From NCBI GenBank assembly GCA_016936075.1, contig JAFGPS010000202.1, positions 1 to 37,423 on the forward strand: a stretch of 37,423 nt of DNA, read 5' to 3'. A model generated the notes under the pieces. The model was not told the origin of the DNA and made no database searches. It was given only the letters and a program-made list of their open reading frames with translations. The position numbers and the translations under genes are program-made. How positions within the stretch are numbered: position 1 is the first letter of the stretch; every line of letters starts with the position of its first letter. Positions 29,115 through 37,345 of the stretch are shown here, piece by piece. This DNA is from Sedimentisphaerales bacterium (GTDB lineage: Bacteria; Planctomycetota; Phycisphaerae; Sedimentisphaerales; Anaerobacaceae).

Positions 29115-29977
29115 TGGACAAACCTATTGAAACACCGGTTGAAGCACCGCCTAATCCGGAACCTGTTCCTGAATATATAGGCAAAGACGGCTCATTAAAA
29201 GATGGCTGGAAAGGTCTTCTCGACGAGGATATTCGGGAAGAAAAATCACTTGACCAGTTCAAGCATATCAAGGGACTGGCAAAAAGTTTTCTTTACACCA
29301 AGAAGATGGTCGGTGCGGACGTAATGCCCGTTCCCAACGAAAAGTGGACTAACAAGGAATGGAACGAATTTTACGATAAGGTCGGACGGCCCCCCGTTGC
29401 GACCGATTATAATTTTATTAGGCCACCGGAGCTTCCTGCGGAACACTACAGCGAAAAGGTTGCTATGGAAGCCATGGAATTGTTTCATGGCCTTGGTTTT
29501 ACACCAAAGCAGGCAAAAACAGTATTCGATTTCCATAACAATCTCGTAATTCAGGCGCTTAAGGCCGAACAGCAGAACAGAAAGCTCGAAGCGCAGACGG
29601 CCAAGGACGACCTTATCAACGAACTCGGCGCAGCCTACCAATCGAGAGAGCATCTTGGCAATCAGGCTCTTGAGATAGGCTGTAAAGGGGCCACTCCGAC
29701 CCCCGAAGAAGACGAGGAGCTAAAGAAGATTTTAATCGAAGATTACGGCGCGAATCCATGGTTTACCAGATTTATGATGAATATAGGTAAGCACTTCGCC
29801 GAGCATACTTCCGAGATAGTCTCTACGGTTCCCACGCCGGGCGACTTACAGCAGCAGATAACCGAAATAATGTCGAAACCCGAATATACGAGTAAAGACA
29901 TAAAAGTCAGACAGCCTTTGATAGATAAAGTGCAAAGGTTGTATGAACAGATAAATAAATCAAAAGGGATTAGCTAA
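29114..29977 (+). CDS. Scaffolding-like protein
   Basis: 287 residues. Pro/Glu-rich start, then EYIGKDGSLKDGWKGLL and SLDQFKHIKGLAKSFLYTKK, which are common near the N-terminus of phage scaffolds. A KVGRPPVATDYNF motif precedes a helical middle (ELFHGLGFTPKQAKTVFDFH). The C-terminus is a charged helix. It lies directly upstream of the capsid gene. It would shape the prohead and be lost on maturation. Confidence 0.7.
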   Translation: MDKPIETPVEAPPNPEPVPEYIGKDGSLKDGWKGLLDEDIREEKSLDQFKHIKGLAKSFLYTKKMVGADVMPVPNEKWTNKEWNEFYDKVGRPPVATDYNFIRPPELPAEHYSEKVAMEAMELFHGLGFTPKQAKTVFDFHNNLVIQALKAEQQNRKLEAQTAKDDLINELGAAYQSREHLGNQALEIGCKGATPTPEEDEELKKILIEDYGANPWFTRFMMNIGKHFAEHTSEIVSTVPTPGDLQQQITEIMSKPEYTSKDIKVRQPLIDKVQRLYEQINKSKGIS

Positions 29978-29989
29978 GCAGCCCCCTAA

Positions 29990-30090
29990 ACTTGGATTAC
30001 CTTTCACAAGAAGGCCCAGAAGATTGCGGTAAACCGCACGCTTACCAACGTTAGGTAGGATAGGCCCGATTGCGGACTACCAATCCGAAT
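29990..30090 (+). promoter_or_regulatory. Structured 5' leader of the capsid gene
   Basis: The 145-base gap before the capsid gene contains GGATT (29994-29998)/AATCC (30082-30086), hairpin TGCGG-TAAA-CCGCA (30025-30038) and GGTAG (30054-30058)/CTACC (30077-30081). It also holds a direct repeat, AGGCCC plus GATTGCGG, at about 30012-30029 and 30063-30076, with four extra bases in the first copy. The second GATTGCGG can compete for the hairpin's CCGC. This could regulate or stabilise capsid mRNA. Confidence 0.45.
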
Positions 30091-30122
30091 TATTGTCAAT
30101 TTGATAATTTGAAAGGTTATCT

Positions 30123-31043
30123 ATGAGTGTTCAGATACCGGTTGCATTCGTTGACCAGTACAAAGGCAACATTCTTTTATTGTCTCAGCAGAAAACAAGT
30201 AAGCTCAGGCAATGCTGCAGAATGGAGCCAATGACCGGCGACGCAATGTACGTAGAGCGCATAGGCTCGACTTCTATGCAGCTCATAGCAGACCGGCACG
30301 GCGATACTCCTCAGATTGACACTCCGCATTCACGTCGAAAGCTGACCACTGCAGACTATAACTGGTCGGACAAGATTGACAAGCTCGACAAGCTTAAAAT
30401 GCTTATCGATCCTCAGTCAACTTATGTCCAAAACGCAGTTGCAGCGGCCAACAGGACGATAGACGATGTGATTATTACCGCACTCGGCGGGCCTGCTTAC
30501 GGCGGCCATGCCGGAGGAACGACGGTAAATAATTACGATGTCGGTGAGTGCAGGCTGGTCGAATCCGATGGTACTATAGCCACGGCCGGAAGTGACTGGA
30601 GCAATACGACCGAAACAGGTCTTACTATTGCGAAGGTCTTAACATGCAAACAATTACTCGACGATGCCGAGATTGACGGGTCACGTCAGCGGTATTTCGT
30701 CACAAATCCTTACAATATCAATCAGTTGCTCAACACAACCGAGATCAAAAGCTCCGATTACAATACCGTAAAGGCGCTTGCCCAGGGCCAGATTGATACG
30801 TTTTGCGGATTCAGGTTTATTATGAGTACGAGACTCGCCGCCGATGATACCGACACCGGCGCGACCAAGTGCTACGCCTTCGCTCAGGACGCGATAGTTC
30901 TCTCTATCGCCGAAGAGCCGACGGTGGAAATAGACAGGCTTCCGACAAAGAACTATACGACTCAGGTATATGTTGAGCTGAGTCTCGGAGCAACCAGAGT
31001 AGAAGGCCCGGCGGTAGTCGGAATAACGCTCGATACGGTATAA
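30123..31043 (+). CDS. Major capsid protein
   Basis: 306 residues. VAFVDQYKGNILLLSQQKTSKLR, split over the first 30 residues, then SRRKLTTADYNWSDKIDKLD and KLKMLIDPQSTYVQNAVAAA match a class of phage capsid proteins with the string 'DYDWADLIDxxDKLRxLIDPxSxYVQ'. The C-terminal beta part has LSLGATRVEGPAVVGI. The fold is expected to be HK97-like. RBS GAAAGG. Confidence 0.85.
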   Translation: MSVQIPVAFVDQYKGNILLLSQQKTSKLRQCCRMEPMTGDAMYVERIGSTSMQLIADRHGDTPQIDTPHSRRKLTTADYNWSDKIDKLDKLKMLIDPQSTYVQNAVAAANRTIDDVIITALGGPAYGGHAGGTTVNNYDVGECRLVESDGTIATAGSDWSNTTETGLTIAKVLTCKQLLDDAEIDGSRQRYFVTNPYNINQLLNTTEIKSSDYNTVKALAQGQIDTFCGFRFIMSTRLAADDTDTGATKCYAFAQDAIVLSIAEEPTVEIDRLPTKNYTTQVYVELSLGATRVEGPAVVGITLDTV

Positions 31044-31054
31044 GGGGAAAAATT

Positions 31055-31873
31055 ATGAGTTCAATTTTTACATTACCACATCGTCCTCTTGATTGGGGCG
31101 CGTCGCCACAGGATAAAACCGGTGACAATATGTACGGCTACTATACCGCTGAGACTACTCAACGATATATTTACGGCACAAGGGGAATAACATGGGACGG
31201 AAGAGTCTTTAAGTATGCCCACTCGCTCGACACTCTCTACGCCGGATACGGCGCGAGAAACGGGGCAAGTGCGGACGTCTCCACCCTGATAAATTCCAAT
31301 ACCACTATAGCAATAGTCGCCGGTGACAGGACGACTACGGTTACAGTTGCCGCCACCGAAGGTTATGCCGCTGATGGTGTGGTTGCCAAAGACGAGCTTG
31401 CCGGTGCGTTTATGGTCATAGGTCACGGTGGAGCTACTACGACAGAGACCCGAATGATTATAGGTAATGACGCGGTGGCTTCGGGCGGCGGTACGACTAT
31501 TGTTACTGCTGAATGGCCTTGGGCTATTGCTCATGCGGCAGGCTTCATGGAGCTACCGTTGAATCCTTACCGTTATCTCATTAAGACCTCAGAAGTCGCC
31601 TCAGTAATGGGCGTACCGAATATAAGCACGACCACAGGATACAACATCTGGATACAGACGTGGGGGCCGTGCTGGTGCGTGCCCGGCGGTAACGATACAA
31701 CGCCAGGTGACAGTGCCAATGACAGGACTGTTGTGTTCGTTGGTGACGGTTCGGTTAACGGAGTAACTTCGATTACACTCGAAAACGGCTATCAGGTAGC
31801 CGGATTCATTATCGACGCCACCGAAATAGGAACGGGATGTATGCCGTTAGTTATGTTGCAAATTAGTGTTTAA
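31055..31873 (+). CDS. Capsid-associated/decoration structural protein
   Basis: 272 residues, Thr/Gly/Ala-rich beta sequence, e.g. DRTTTVTVAATEGYAADGVV and GATTTETRMIIGND, ending QISV. ELPLNPYRYLIKTSEVASVM suggests a structural protein that follows the capsid in several podoviruses. ATG behind AAGGGGAAAA. A decoration role is inferred from position and composition. Confidence 0.6.
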   Translation: MSSIFTLPHRPLDWGASPQDKTGDNMYGYYTAETTQRYIYGTRGITWDGRVFKYAHSLDTLYAGYGARNGASADVSTLINSNTTIAIVAGDRTTTVTVAATEGYAADGVVAKDELAGAFMVIGHGGATTTETRMIIGNDAVASGGGTTIVTAEWPWAIAHAAGFMELPLNPYRYLIKTSEVASVMGVPNISTTTGYNIWIQTWGPCWCVPGGNDTTPGDSANDRTVVFVGDGSVNGVTSITLENGYQVAGFIIDATEIGTGCMPLVMLQISV

Positions 31874-31879
31874 CCGGGA

Positions 31880-31913
31880 AGGGGGCCGAGGTTCTTTCCT
31901 TTCTCAGCCCCCT
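31880..31913 (+). terminator. Hairpin after capsid genes
   Basis: AGGGGGC/GCCCCCT with inner GAG/CTC around a TTCTTTCCTTT loop. Only a short T-run (TGCCCTTGCTT) follows, so it may attenuate rather than end transcription, which would keep capsid mRNA in excess. Confidence 0.55.
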
Positions 31914-31937
31914 GCCCTTGCTTGAAAGGAATATATT

Positions 31938-32036
31938 GTGTCAAAAGAAGAAAAAAAAGAATTGACAGTAGAAGAATGTCAAGAAAAACGGGCAAAAGAA
32001 AGACAAGATGCAGCTAATAAAAAGAGCAAAAGGTAA
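31938..32036 (+). CDS. 32-aa charged protein, GTG start
   Basis: GTG at 31938, eight bases after AAAGGA. Product begins MSKEEKKELTVEECQEKRAK and is almost entirely Lys/Glu/Arg. The 3' end overlaps the next ORF in another frame. Unknown function. Confidence 0.45.
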   Translation: MSKEEKKELTVEECQEKRAKERQDAANKKSKR

Positions 32037-32244
32037 TGCCGGCGACATAGTTCCGCCTAATATGCCAGAGAAGGACGTGAAAGAAGAAGTTCTTAGCAGA
32101 AACGCAAAGGCCGGATATTGCACGAAATACGGAGAACCTGCCTGCTGTACGAAGATACAGGCAATTTGTTCTTTTGATTTCCTGCCGACAAAAATTAACG
32201 GAAAAATTATAAAGGAGATAAATAATGGCAGCATCAGCCAATGA
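32008..32244 (+). CDS. 78-aa hypothetical protein with four Cys
   Basis: ATG within the previous short gene, with only AAAGA as ribosome site. Contains KAGYCTKYGEPACCTKIQAI and ICSFDFLPTK, four Cys that may bind metal. Overlaps the next start by 20 bases. Plausible but the start is uncertain. Confidence 0.5.
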   Translation: MQLIKRAKGNAGDIVPPNMPEKDVKEEVLSRNAKAGYCTKYGEPACCTKIQAICSFDFLPTKINGKIIKEINNGSISQ

Positions 32245-32473
32245 CATATTCTGGGCTTATAACTGGTATATCAGGCATAACCCGTACAAGAATATCGATA
32301 ATATGACAGACGATGATTTGGTTCGCATGAGAGACTTATTCGTAGCGGCGAATTCAGAGTTGAGTACGACAGCTTCTTATTCGTCTGCGGAATTTCCCGG
32401 CGCTATAACGGCAGCGGCAACGACGGCGGCCGTAAATCAGGCGACATATCCTGAAAAACACAAAGGAGCATAA
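32225..32473 (+). CDS. 82-aa hypothetical virion-module protein
   Basis: ATG behind AAGGAGATAAATA. Begins MAASANDIFWAYNWYIRHNP; helical, Ala/Thr-rich end. Probably a small virion or assembly protein by position. No family recognised. Confidence 0.6.
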   Translation: MAASANDIFWAYNWYIRHNPYKNIDNMTDDDLVRMRDLFVAANSELSTTASYSSAEFPGAITAAATTAAVNQATYPEKHKGA

Positions 32474-32475
32474 TC

Positions 32476-32853
32476 ATGGCACTTGACGCAGTTAGCACAC
32501 CGACAATAGTAGAAAGCGTTCCGTTTCGCGGTCAGACTACCGCTGGTGTAAACGGATATGATACCGATGCCTCGACCGCTATAGATTTCATTTCAGCGCC
32601 CGGGTCAGGCAAATCTCTGTATCTGCAAAAAATCATTTTGCAAAGCGACGATGCGGACGCCCATCCCCAGATACAGGACGGAGACGGAACAGTACTTTTC
32701 GGGCCGTTAATGTCAGCGGTAGAAGGCCCATCTTTGACTCTGGATTTGGGTGAAGGCGCTATAAAGGTAACTTCCAATAAAGCAGTTGCCCTGAAAGCGG
32801 CGGCGGCGGGAAATGTTTTCGTTTTTGTAAAATACAAGACAGCAGAGGATTAA
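32476..32853 (+). CDS. Beta-rich structural protein, possible head decoration
   Basis: 125 residues. ATSTAIDFISAPGSGKSLY-type segment (APGSGKSL at about residues 40-47) is followed by LQKIILQSDDADAHPQIQDG and a strand-rich end with VALKAAAAGNVFVFVKYK. The beta-sandwich-like pattern resembles phage decoration or cement proteins. The APGSGKSL string is not a real P-loop because no ATPase context follows. Confidence 0.55.
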   Translation: MALDAVSTPTIVESVPFRGQTTAGVNGYDTDASTAIDFISAPGSGKSLYLQKIILQSDDADAHPQIQDGDGTVLFGPLMSAVEGPSLTLDLGEGAIKVTSNKAVALKAAAAGNVFVFVKYKTAED

Positions 32854-32855
32854 TT

Positions 32856-33494
32856 ATGGCTTCCACCGAAGTTGAAATAGTTAATATGGCCCTGAACCGT
32901 ATCGGTCAGCCTTCGATAACGTCCGCCCAGTATACGGCAGGAACAGAGGTAGTGCCGAGCTATTGTGTTCTTCATTATGCCCAGTGCAGGGACTTTCTTT
33001 TGAGAATGCACTTATGGCGGTTTGCCATAGCGAGAGCAACTTTAACGGCAACGACCGACGACCCGATAGGACAATGGACTTACGCATGGTCTCTGCCGTC
33101 GGATTATTTGAGAATGCTGTACTGGTGGGACGATAACGATACGAAAAAGGAAGTGTCTCTGTATTCTTACGAACTTGCCGGTAAGGTGATGTATACAAAC
33201 GAAACTCCCGTAAAGATAAAGTATATCAAGAAAGAGACAACAGTGACAAATTTCGACCCGTTATTTATGGAAGTTCTCATTTTACAGCTTGCCAGAAGAC
33301 TTGTCGTTCCGATAGCCGGAGTGAAAAATACTCTTAAGAAAGATATAGATGAAGAGCTTGTTCCTTTAATGCACAAAGTCAGAGTTATAGACAAGCAGGA
33401 ACAAAATACGGTAGGTCGTGGCGAAATGGATACGTGGAACGATGCAATGTTCGGATTCGGCCTTAGAGACCCGACCAAGTTAGGAAGTAATTAA
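32856..33494 (+). CDS. Tail tubular protein A / gp11-like adaptor
   Basis: 212 residues. It starts ASTEVEIVNMALNRIGQPSI, then YAQCRDFLLRMHLWRFAIAR and WTYAWSLPSDYLRMLYW. These are the standard blocks of the gp11-like head-tail adaptor that sits under the portal ('xxNxALxxIGxxxI ... xRDxLLRxHPWxFAxxR ... YxLPxDxLR'). It follows the head genes as in T7. Confidence 0.85.
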   Translation: MASTEVEIVNMALNRIGQPSITSAQYTAGTEVVPSYCVLHYAQCRDFLLRMHLWRFAIARATLTATTDDPIGQWTYAWSLPSDYLRMLYWWDDNDTKKEVSLYSYELAGKVMYTNETPVKIKYIKKETTVTNFDPLFMEVLILQLARRLVVPIAGVKNTLKKDIDEELVPLMHKVRVIDKQEQNTVGRGEMDTWNDAMFGFGLRDPTKLGSN

Positions 33495-34336
33495 TGCTCT
33501 CGGTTGTAATAACAGCTTTAAACGAGCCTTATCTTCAAAGGACTATAGATTCGGTTTTCGATATGGCCGGAGGTGAGGTGGAAGTTATAGCTGTTCTTGA
33601 CGGCTATCGTAACGAAATCAGAGACCATAAGAATTTGACTTTGATATATCACTGCAAACCTCACGGGCAGAGACATTCAATAAACGAAGCGGCCAGTCTC
33701 GCCAGAGGCAAGTACCTGATGAAACTCGATGCCCATTGTATTCTGGGCAAAGGTTTTGATGTTATTCTTAAAAAGGACTGTGAGCCGGACTGGACTGTCA
33801 TACCGAGAAGGCACGGAGTGATAGAGGATAAATGGAAACGAAGGCCGGGTAAAGTTGATTATATGAGATTGACATGTCCCGACGAGCCTGGCGATTTAGG
33901 ATTGCGCGCAAAGGCGTGGCCCGAATATCGCTCTCGCGGTAACGGCCTCATAGATGATGTAATGACCTGCCAGGGTTCAGGCTGGTTTCAATATTTGGAT
34001 ACATTTTGGAGGCTTGGCGGTTTGGACGAGAAGCATGGTCACTGGGGCGCTATGGGGTGCGAAATTGGAAATAAGACATGGTTGTCCGGCGGAAGAGTGG
34101 TTGTCAATAAAAATACCTGGTATGCCCACTGGCAGAGGGGAAGAAAACATACTAAAGACGATATTACGACAACCAGCAGATTTTATCATCTACCGAGAAA
34201 AGTTGTTAAGGATGCGCACGCTTACGCTAAGGATTTATGGCTGAATAACAAGTGGCCTCTTCAGAAAAGGGATTTTAACTGGCTGCTGAAAAAATTCTGG
34301 CCGATTCCGGGATGGGAAAAATGGCAAATCCAATAA
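33494..34336 (+). CDS. Family 2 glycosyltransferase (paralogue 1)
   Basis: 280 residues. GT-A start MLSVVITALNEPYLQRTIDS, IAVLDGYRN, QRHSINEAASLARGKYL and the metal-site motif KLDAHC (Asp79-Ala-His81, DxD equivalent). Later come GSGWFQYLDTFWRLGGLDEK and NKTWLSGG, matching the acceptor region of GalNAc-transferase-like GT2 enzymes. The C-terminal LWLNNKWPLQKR is shared with the other GT2 at 34848. Start overlaps the gp11-like stop (TAATG). It transfers a sugar to an unknown acceptor, possibly the tail serine repeat (inference). Confidence 0.85.
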   Translation: MLSVVITALNEPYLQRTIDSVFDMAGGEVEVIAVLDGYRNEIRDHKNLTLIYHCKPHGQRHSINEAASLARGKYLMKLDAHCILGKGFDVILKKDCEPDWTVIPRRHGVIEDKWKRRPGKVDYMRLTCPDEPGDLGLRAKAWPEYRSRGNGLIDDVMTCQGSGWFQYLDTFWRLGGLDEKHGHWGAMGCEIGNKTWLSGGRVVVNKNTWYAHWQRGRKHTKDDITTTSRFYHLPRKVVKDAHAYAKDLWLNNKWPLQKRDFNWLLKKFWPIPGWEKWQIQ

Positions 34337-34854
34337 GAATAAAAGGAATGACGAGACATAATCTGTACGAGCAGTTTGCTCGGCGCGGCTATAAAGTCGG
34401 TGCGGAAATAGGAGTATTTCGCGGAAGAAACGCCCTTGATATTTGCCGTACAATTCCCGGCGTAAGACTTTATGGTATAGACCACTGGCAACGTGAAGGT
34501 TCTTTTAAAACAATGCAGAAGGTAATGAAAAATTATATACGAAGAGGCCGGTTTGTTGTTGTAAAAAATGACAGTATAACAGCCCTGAAAGATTTTAAGG
34601 ACGAATCTCTGGACTTCGTTTATATCGATGCCGACCATAATTTCGACTCGATTATTCAGGACCTGATTCACTGGTCCCGCAAAGTCAGAAACGGAGGCAC
34701 AGTATCGGGACATGACTATTTTATTAATTACAAAAAGCATGTAATAAATGCAGTGGATGCGTTCACCTGTGCCCACAATATAGATTTTTACATAACGGAC
34801 GAAAAAGTAAGGAAAGGAAAAAAAGTCGAAAGCTTTTTTTGGGAAAAATGTTAA
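34321..34854 (+). CDS. SAM-dependent methyltransferase, class I
   Basis: 177 residues from ATG 34321 (an in-frame ATG at 34312 also exists; GGGA fits 34321 better). AEIGVFRGRNALDICRTIP is motif I (TylF-like 'EIGVxxGxSA'), LYGIDHW the acidic second strand, SLDFVYIDADHNFDSI the post-motif, and NGGTVSGHDY the following strand. Such enzymes methylate sugars or small molecules and occur in phage glycosylation clusters. Overlaps the GT2 genes on both sides, so it is made together with them. Confidence 0.75.
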   Translation: MANPIRIKGMTRHNLYEQFARRGYKVGAEIGVFRGRNALDICRTIPGVRLYGIDHWQREGSFKTMQKVMKNYIRRGRFVVVKNDSITALKDFKDESLDFVYIDADHNFDSIIQDLIHWSRKVRNGGTVSGHDYFINYKKHVINAVDAFTCAHNIDFYITDEKVRKGKKVESFFWEKC

Positions 34855-36371
34855 GTGTATTAATACCATCAAGAAATGAATTTTTACTTGCGAAGACTAT
34901 AGAAACAATTCTTGCGGCAGCACATGGTGATATAGAGATTATTGCGGTTCTCGACGGTTGCCGGGACAGACCTAAAGTAAAAGAAGATTCCAGAGTTACA
35001 TTGATTAGATTCAATGAGCCGATGGGTCAACGACATGCAGTAAATGAGGCGGCAAAAATTGCGAAGGGTAAATATATATTAAAGACCGATGCCCACTCCA
35101 CTTTCGACAAAGGGTTCGATGTAAAACTTATCGAGAACTGCGAATATGACTGGACTGTCATACCGAGAATGTATAATCTTCACGCCTTCGACTGGGTATG
35201 CAAAAACGGACATACGTATTATCAGGATAAAGCCAATCCGGATATAGAGAATAAATGTCCAGAATGCGGAGAGATTCTGAAAATAAAATATGTCTGGAAA
35301 ATCCGAAAGCATAAACGAACCGATTTTATGTATATGGACAAGAATCTCCGAGTCCAGTACTGGGGCAAGTACGAGAAAAAACCGGAGGCTCAGGGAGATA
35401 TAGTAGATGTAATGAACGGGCAGGGCGCCTGCTGGTTTCAGCATAAGGAAAGATTCTTTGAACTTGGCGGTCTCGACGAAAAACATGGAAGCTGGGGACA
35501 GGTAGGATGTGAAATCGCATGTAAGGCGTGGCTGTCGGGCGGCTCGCTGAAAGTTAATAAGAAGACGTGGTTCGCCCATGTATTCAGAACTACCGGTTCG
35601 TTCGGCTTTCCGTATCATATAAGAGGCTCGGAACAGGAAAAGGCGAGAAGATATTCCCGTGACCTGTGGCTGAATAACAAGTGGCCTCTGCAAAAAAGAA
35701 AATTTTCTTGGCTGATAGAAAAATTCGATCCGCCAGGCTGGGATAATAAGTTTCCCACTATCGAACAGATAAAAACCGACATACGCAAACAGGACGTTTT
35801 CTGCGATACGATGTATGTCGATGATGTCTGGGAAGACAGATTGGAATATTGCGAGAGCCGAAAATGCCGGGCTTTTCTCGAAAGATATAACAAGAAAAAT
35901 CCCGATATGGACGAGACCACCAGATTAAAAGCCAATCCCGACAAATCATGCGAGAATTTCTTCGATAGTTTCAGGAGGTTTACCCGCATGGTTCTCGACG
36001 GCGAATCTTTCGTATTCGAGGATACCGATTATTACAAATATCTGATTAATCATCTTAATCCCCACGACTTAATCCCGGAAATATCGAAAAAAGGCAGGCG
36101 TCATATAACGAGAAAAATCAAAAATTCATTCGACTTAATAAAGAATATTCAAAACGAAGGAATGCGTGAACCACTCGATATGTGGAGAGACGGTGATAGA
36201 AAGATAATCCGAAAAGGAATGAGACGGCTCGTAATCTTAAAGGAAATAGGTATTCATACCATGCCGGTCAGGGTCTGGAAAAACGAGGATTCGTATTATA
36301 AATATCAGATGCAGTCGGGGGCGGACTTAAGGCATATACCGAAAAAATGGAGGCTCAGATATGCCGGATAA
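34848..36371 (+). CDS. GT2 glycosyltransferase with zinc-ribbon insertion and ParB-like C-terminus
   Basis: 507 residues, ATG at 34848 behind GGGAAAA. The N-terminal 310 residues parallel the GT2 at 33494 (SVLIPSRNEFLLAKTIETIL, GQRHAVNEAAKIAKGKYI, TDAHS, GLDEKHGSWGQVGCEIACKA, LWLNNKWPLQKR). An insertion at about residues 116-145 brings CPECG and another Cys (zinc ribbon). The C-terminal part, about 420-485, reads IQNEGMREPLDMWRDGD then RKGMRRLVILKEIGIHTMPV, close to ParB/sulfiredoxin-fold domains ('xGxxxPixV ... iidGxRRlxaLkxlGxxxipv'). A GT2-ParB fusion is unusual. The ParB fold can bind nucleotides, so it might assist catalysis or target DNA. Confidence 0.75.
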   Translation: MLSVLIPSRNEFLLAKTIETILAAAHGDIEIIAVLDGCRDRPKVKEDSRVTLIRFNEPMGQRHAVNEAAKIAKGKYILKTDAHSTFDKGFDVKLIENCEYDWTVIPRMYNLHAFDWVCKNGHTYYQDKANPDIENKCPECGEILKIKYVWKIRKHKRTDFMYMDKNLRVQYWGKYEKKPEAQGDIVDVMNGQGACWFQHKERFFELGGLDEKHGSWGQVGCEIACKAWLSGGSLKVNKKTWFAHVFRTTGSFGFPYHIRGSEQEKARRYSRDLWLNNKWPLQKRKFSWLIEKFDPPGWDNKFPTIEQIKTDIRKQDVFCDTMYVDDVWEDRLEYCESRKCRAFLERYNKKNPDMDETTRLKANPDKSCENFFDSFRRFTRMVLDGESFVFEDTDYYKYLINHLNPHDLIPEISKKGRRHITRKIKNSFDLIKNIQNEGMREPLDMWRDGDRKIIRKGMRRLVILKEIGIHTMPVRVWKNEDSYYKYQMQSGADLRHIPKKWRLRYAG

Positions 36372-37116
36372 GGGAATAGTATATTATACGGACAATATAT
36401 TAAAAGAATCTTTCGCCTGCGTAATACGAAAGATACTTAAGCTGTCCGCCGGTGCTGTTCCGATAGTCTGGGTTTCGCAAAAACCGATTAACGAAGAGCC
36501 GAATATCGTTGTCGGCAAAATAGGAAGAAATCACAAATCTATATGTATTCAGATACTCGAAGGATTGAAGTCGCTTAGTACCGATATAGTATTTTTAGCC
36601 GAGCATGATGTGATATACCATCCGAGTCACTTCTATTTCATGCCGCCAAGAGAAGATATATTTTATTATAACCGTAACAGGTACTGGCTGGACTCCAGGA
36701 CGGGACAAGCATCGACAAACTCGAACTGTTTCGGCGCTTTGAGCCAGCTTTCATCATATAGAAAACTCGCCGAGGTACATTACGAAGAAAGATTAAATGC
36801 TTATAACAAAGGTATTAACGTAAGAAAATTTCACGGTACTGAACCAGGCAAGCACAAGGGTAATATTCTCACCAATTACGGGATAGACGAATTTTTTTCC
36901 GAATGGCCGAATATAGACATACGCCATGATAAAAATTTTACGAAGTCGGACAGGTTCAAGGGAAATTACATACTCGTTGATACTATTCCGTACTGGGGAC
37001 GAACAAAGAACAGATACGAAGAATTTATAGACTCCTTGCGGGGGGAGTCGGTAAGGAGTTGTAATTATGGCAATAAGCTGCGATTCGACAATAACGGTAT
37101 TGGATATACCGAATAA
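36361..37116 (+). CDS. Glycosyltransferase-like protein
   Basis: 251 residues, start within the previous gene. GIVYYTDNILKESFACVIRK, VPIVWVSQKPIN, DIVFLAEHDVIYHPSHFYF: the EHDV at about 81-84 in a strand-end position behaves like a DxD-type metal motif of GT-A folds. Later FYYNRNRYWLDSRTGQASTN. I read it as a third, divergent glycosyltransferase. Its 3' end overlaps the next gene by 50 bases. Co-transcribed with the GT2/methyltransferase genes. Confidence 0.6.
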   Translation: MPDKGIVYYTDNILKESFACVIRKILKLSAGAVPIVWVSQKPINEEPNIVVGKIGRNHKSICIQILEGLKSLSTDIVFLAEHDVIYHPSHFYFMPPREDIFYYNRNRYWLDSRTGQASTNSNCFGALSQLSSYRKLAEVHYEERLNAYNKGINVRKFHGTEPGKHKGNILTNYGIDEFFSEWPNIDIRHDKNFTKSDRFKGNYILVDTIPYWGRTKNRYEEFIDSLRGESVRSCNYGNKLRFDNNGIGYTE

Positions 37117-37345
37117 AATTATCAATATTAAGGCTGATATTTCAGTGGATGAGGGGCCGACGCATACGGTCATTGTAGAGAACGGAGATATGTCAACCGG
37201 ACTGAAAAAGGCAGAGCTGGCTAATATTGTATGGGACAAATTTTTGGTTAAATACAATCAACAATTAGCAGAAGAAGGAATTGCGGATGAAATTACCGCT
37301 CTGGAAACTGCTTTGAATACTAATATTGAAGCGAGGGAACTATAA
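37067..37345 (+). CDS. 92-aa hypothetical protein between GT cluster and tail gene
   Basis: ATG behind AAGGAG. Starts MAISCDSTITVLDIPNKIIN; strand-rich first half, then helical acidic end (EEGIADEITALETALNT). Possibly a small tail or assembly protein. Stop overlaps the next start (TAATG at 37343-37347). Confidence 0.55.
   Translation: MAISCDSTITVLDIPNKIINIKADISVDEGPTHTVIVENGDMSTGLKKAELANIVWDKFLVKYNQQLAEEGIADEITALETALNTNIEAREL

Noticed and set aside
32590-32620. APGSGKS as a Walker A motif
   Set aside because: No downstream Walker B or ATPase context. The protein is short and beta-rich, so this is a glycine loop.
34261-34872. 203-codon minus-strand ORF
   Set aside because: Antisense shadow of the methyltransferase gene. 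The same holds for 35079-35693 and 36793-37257.
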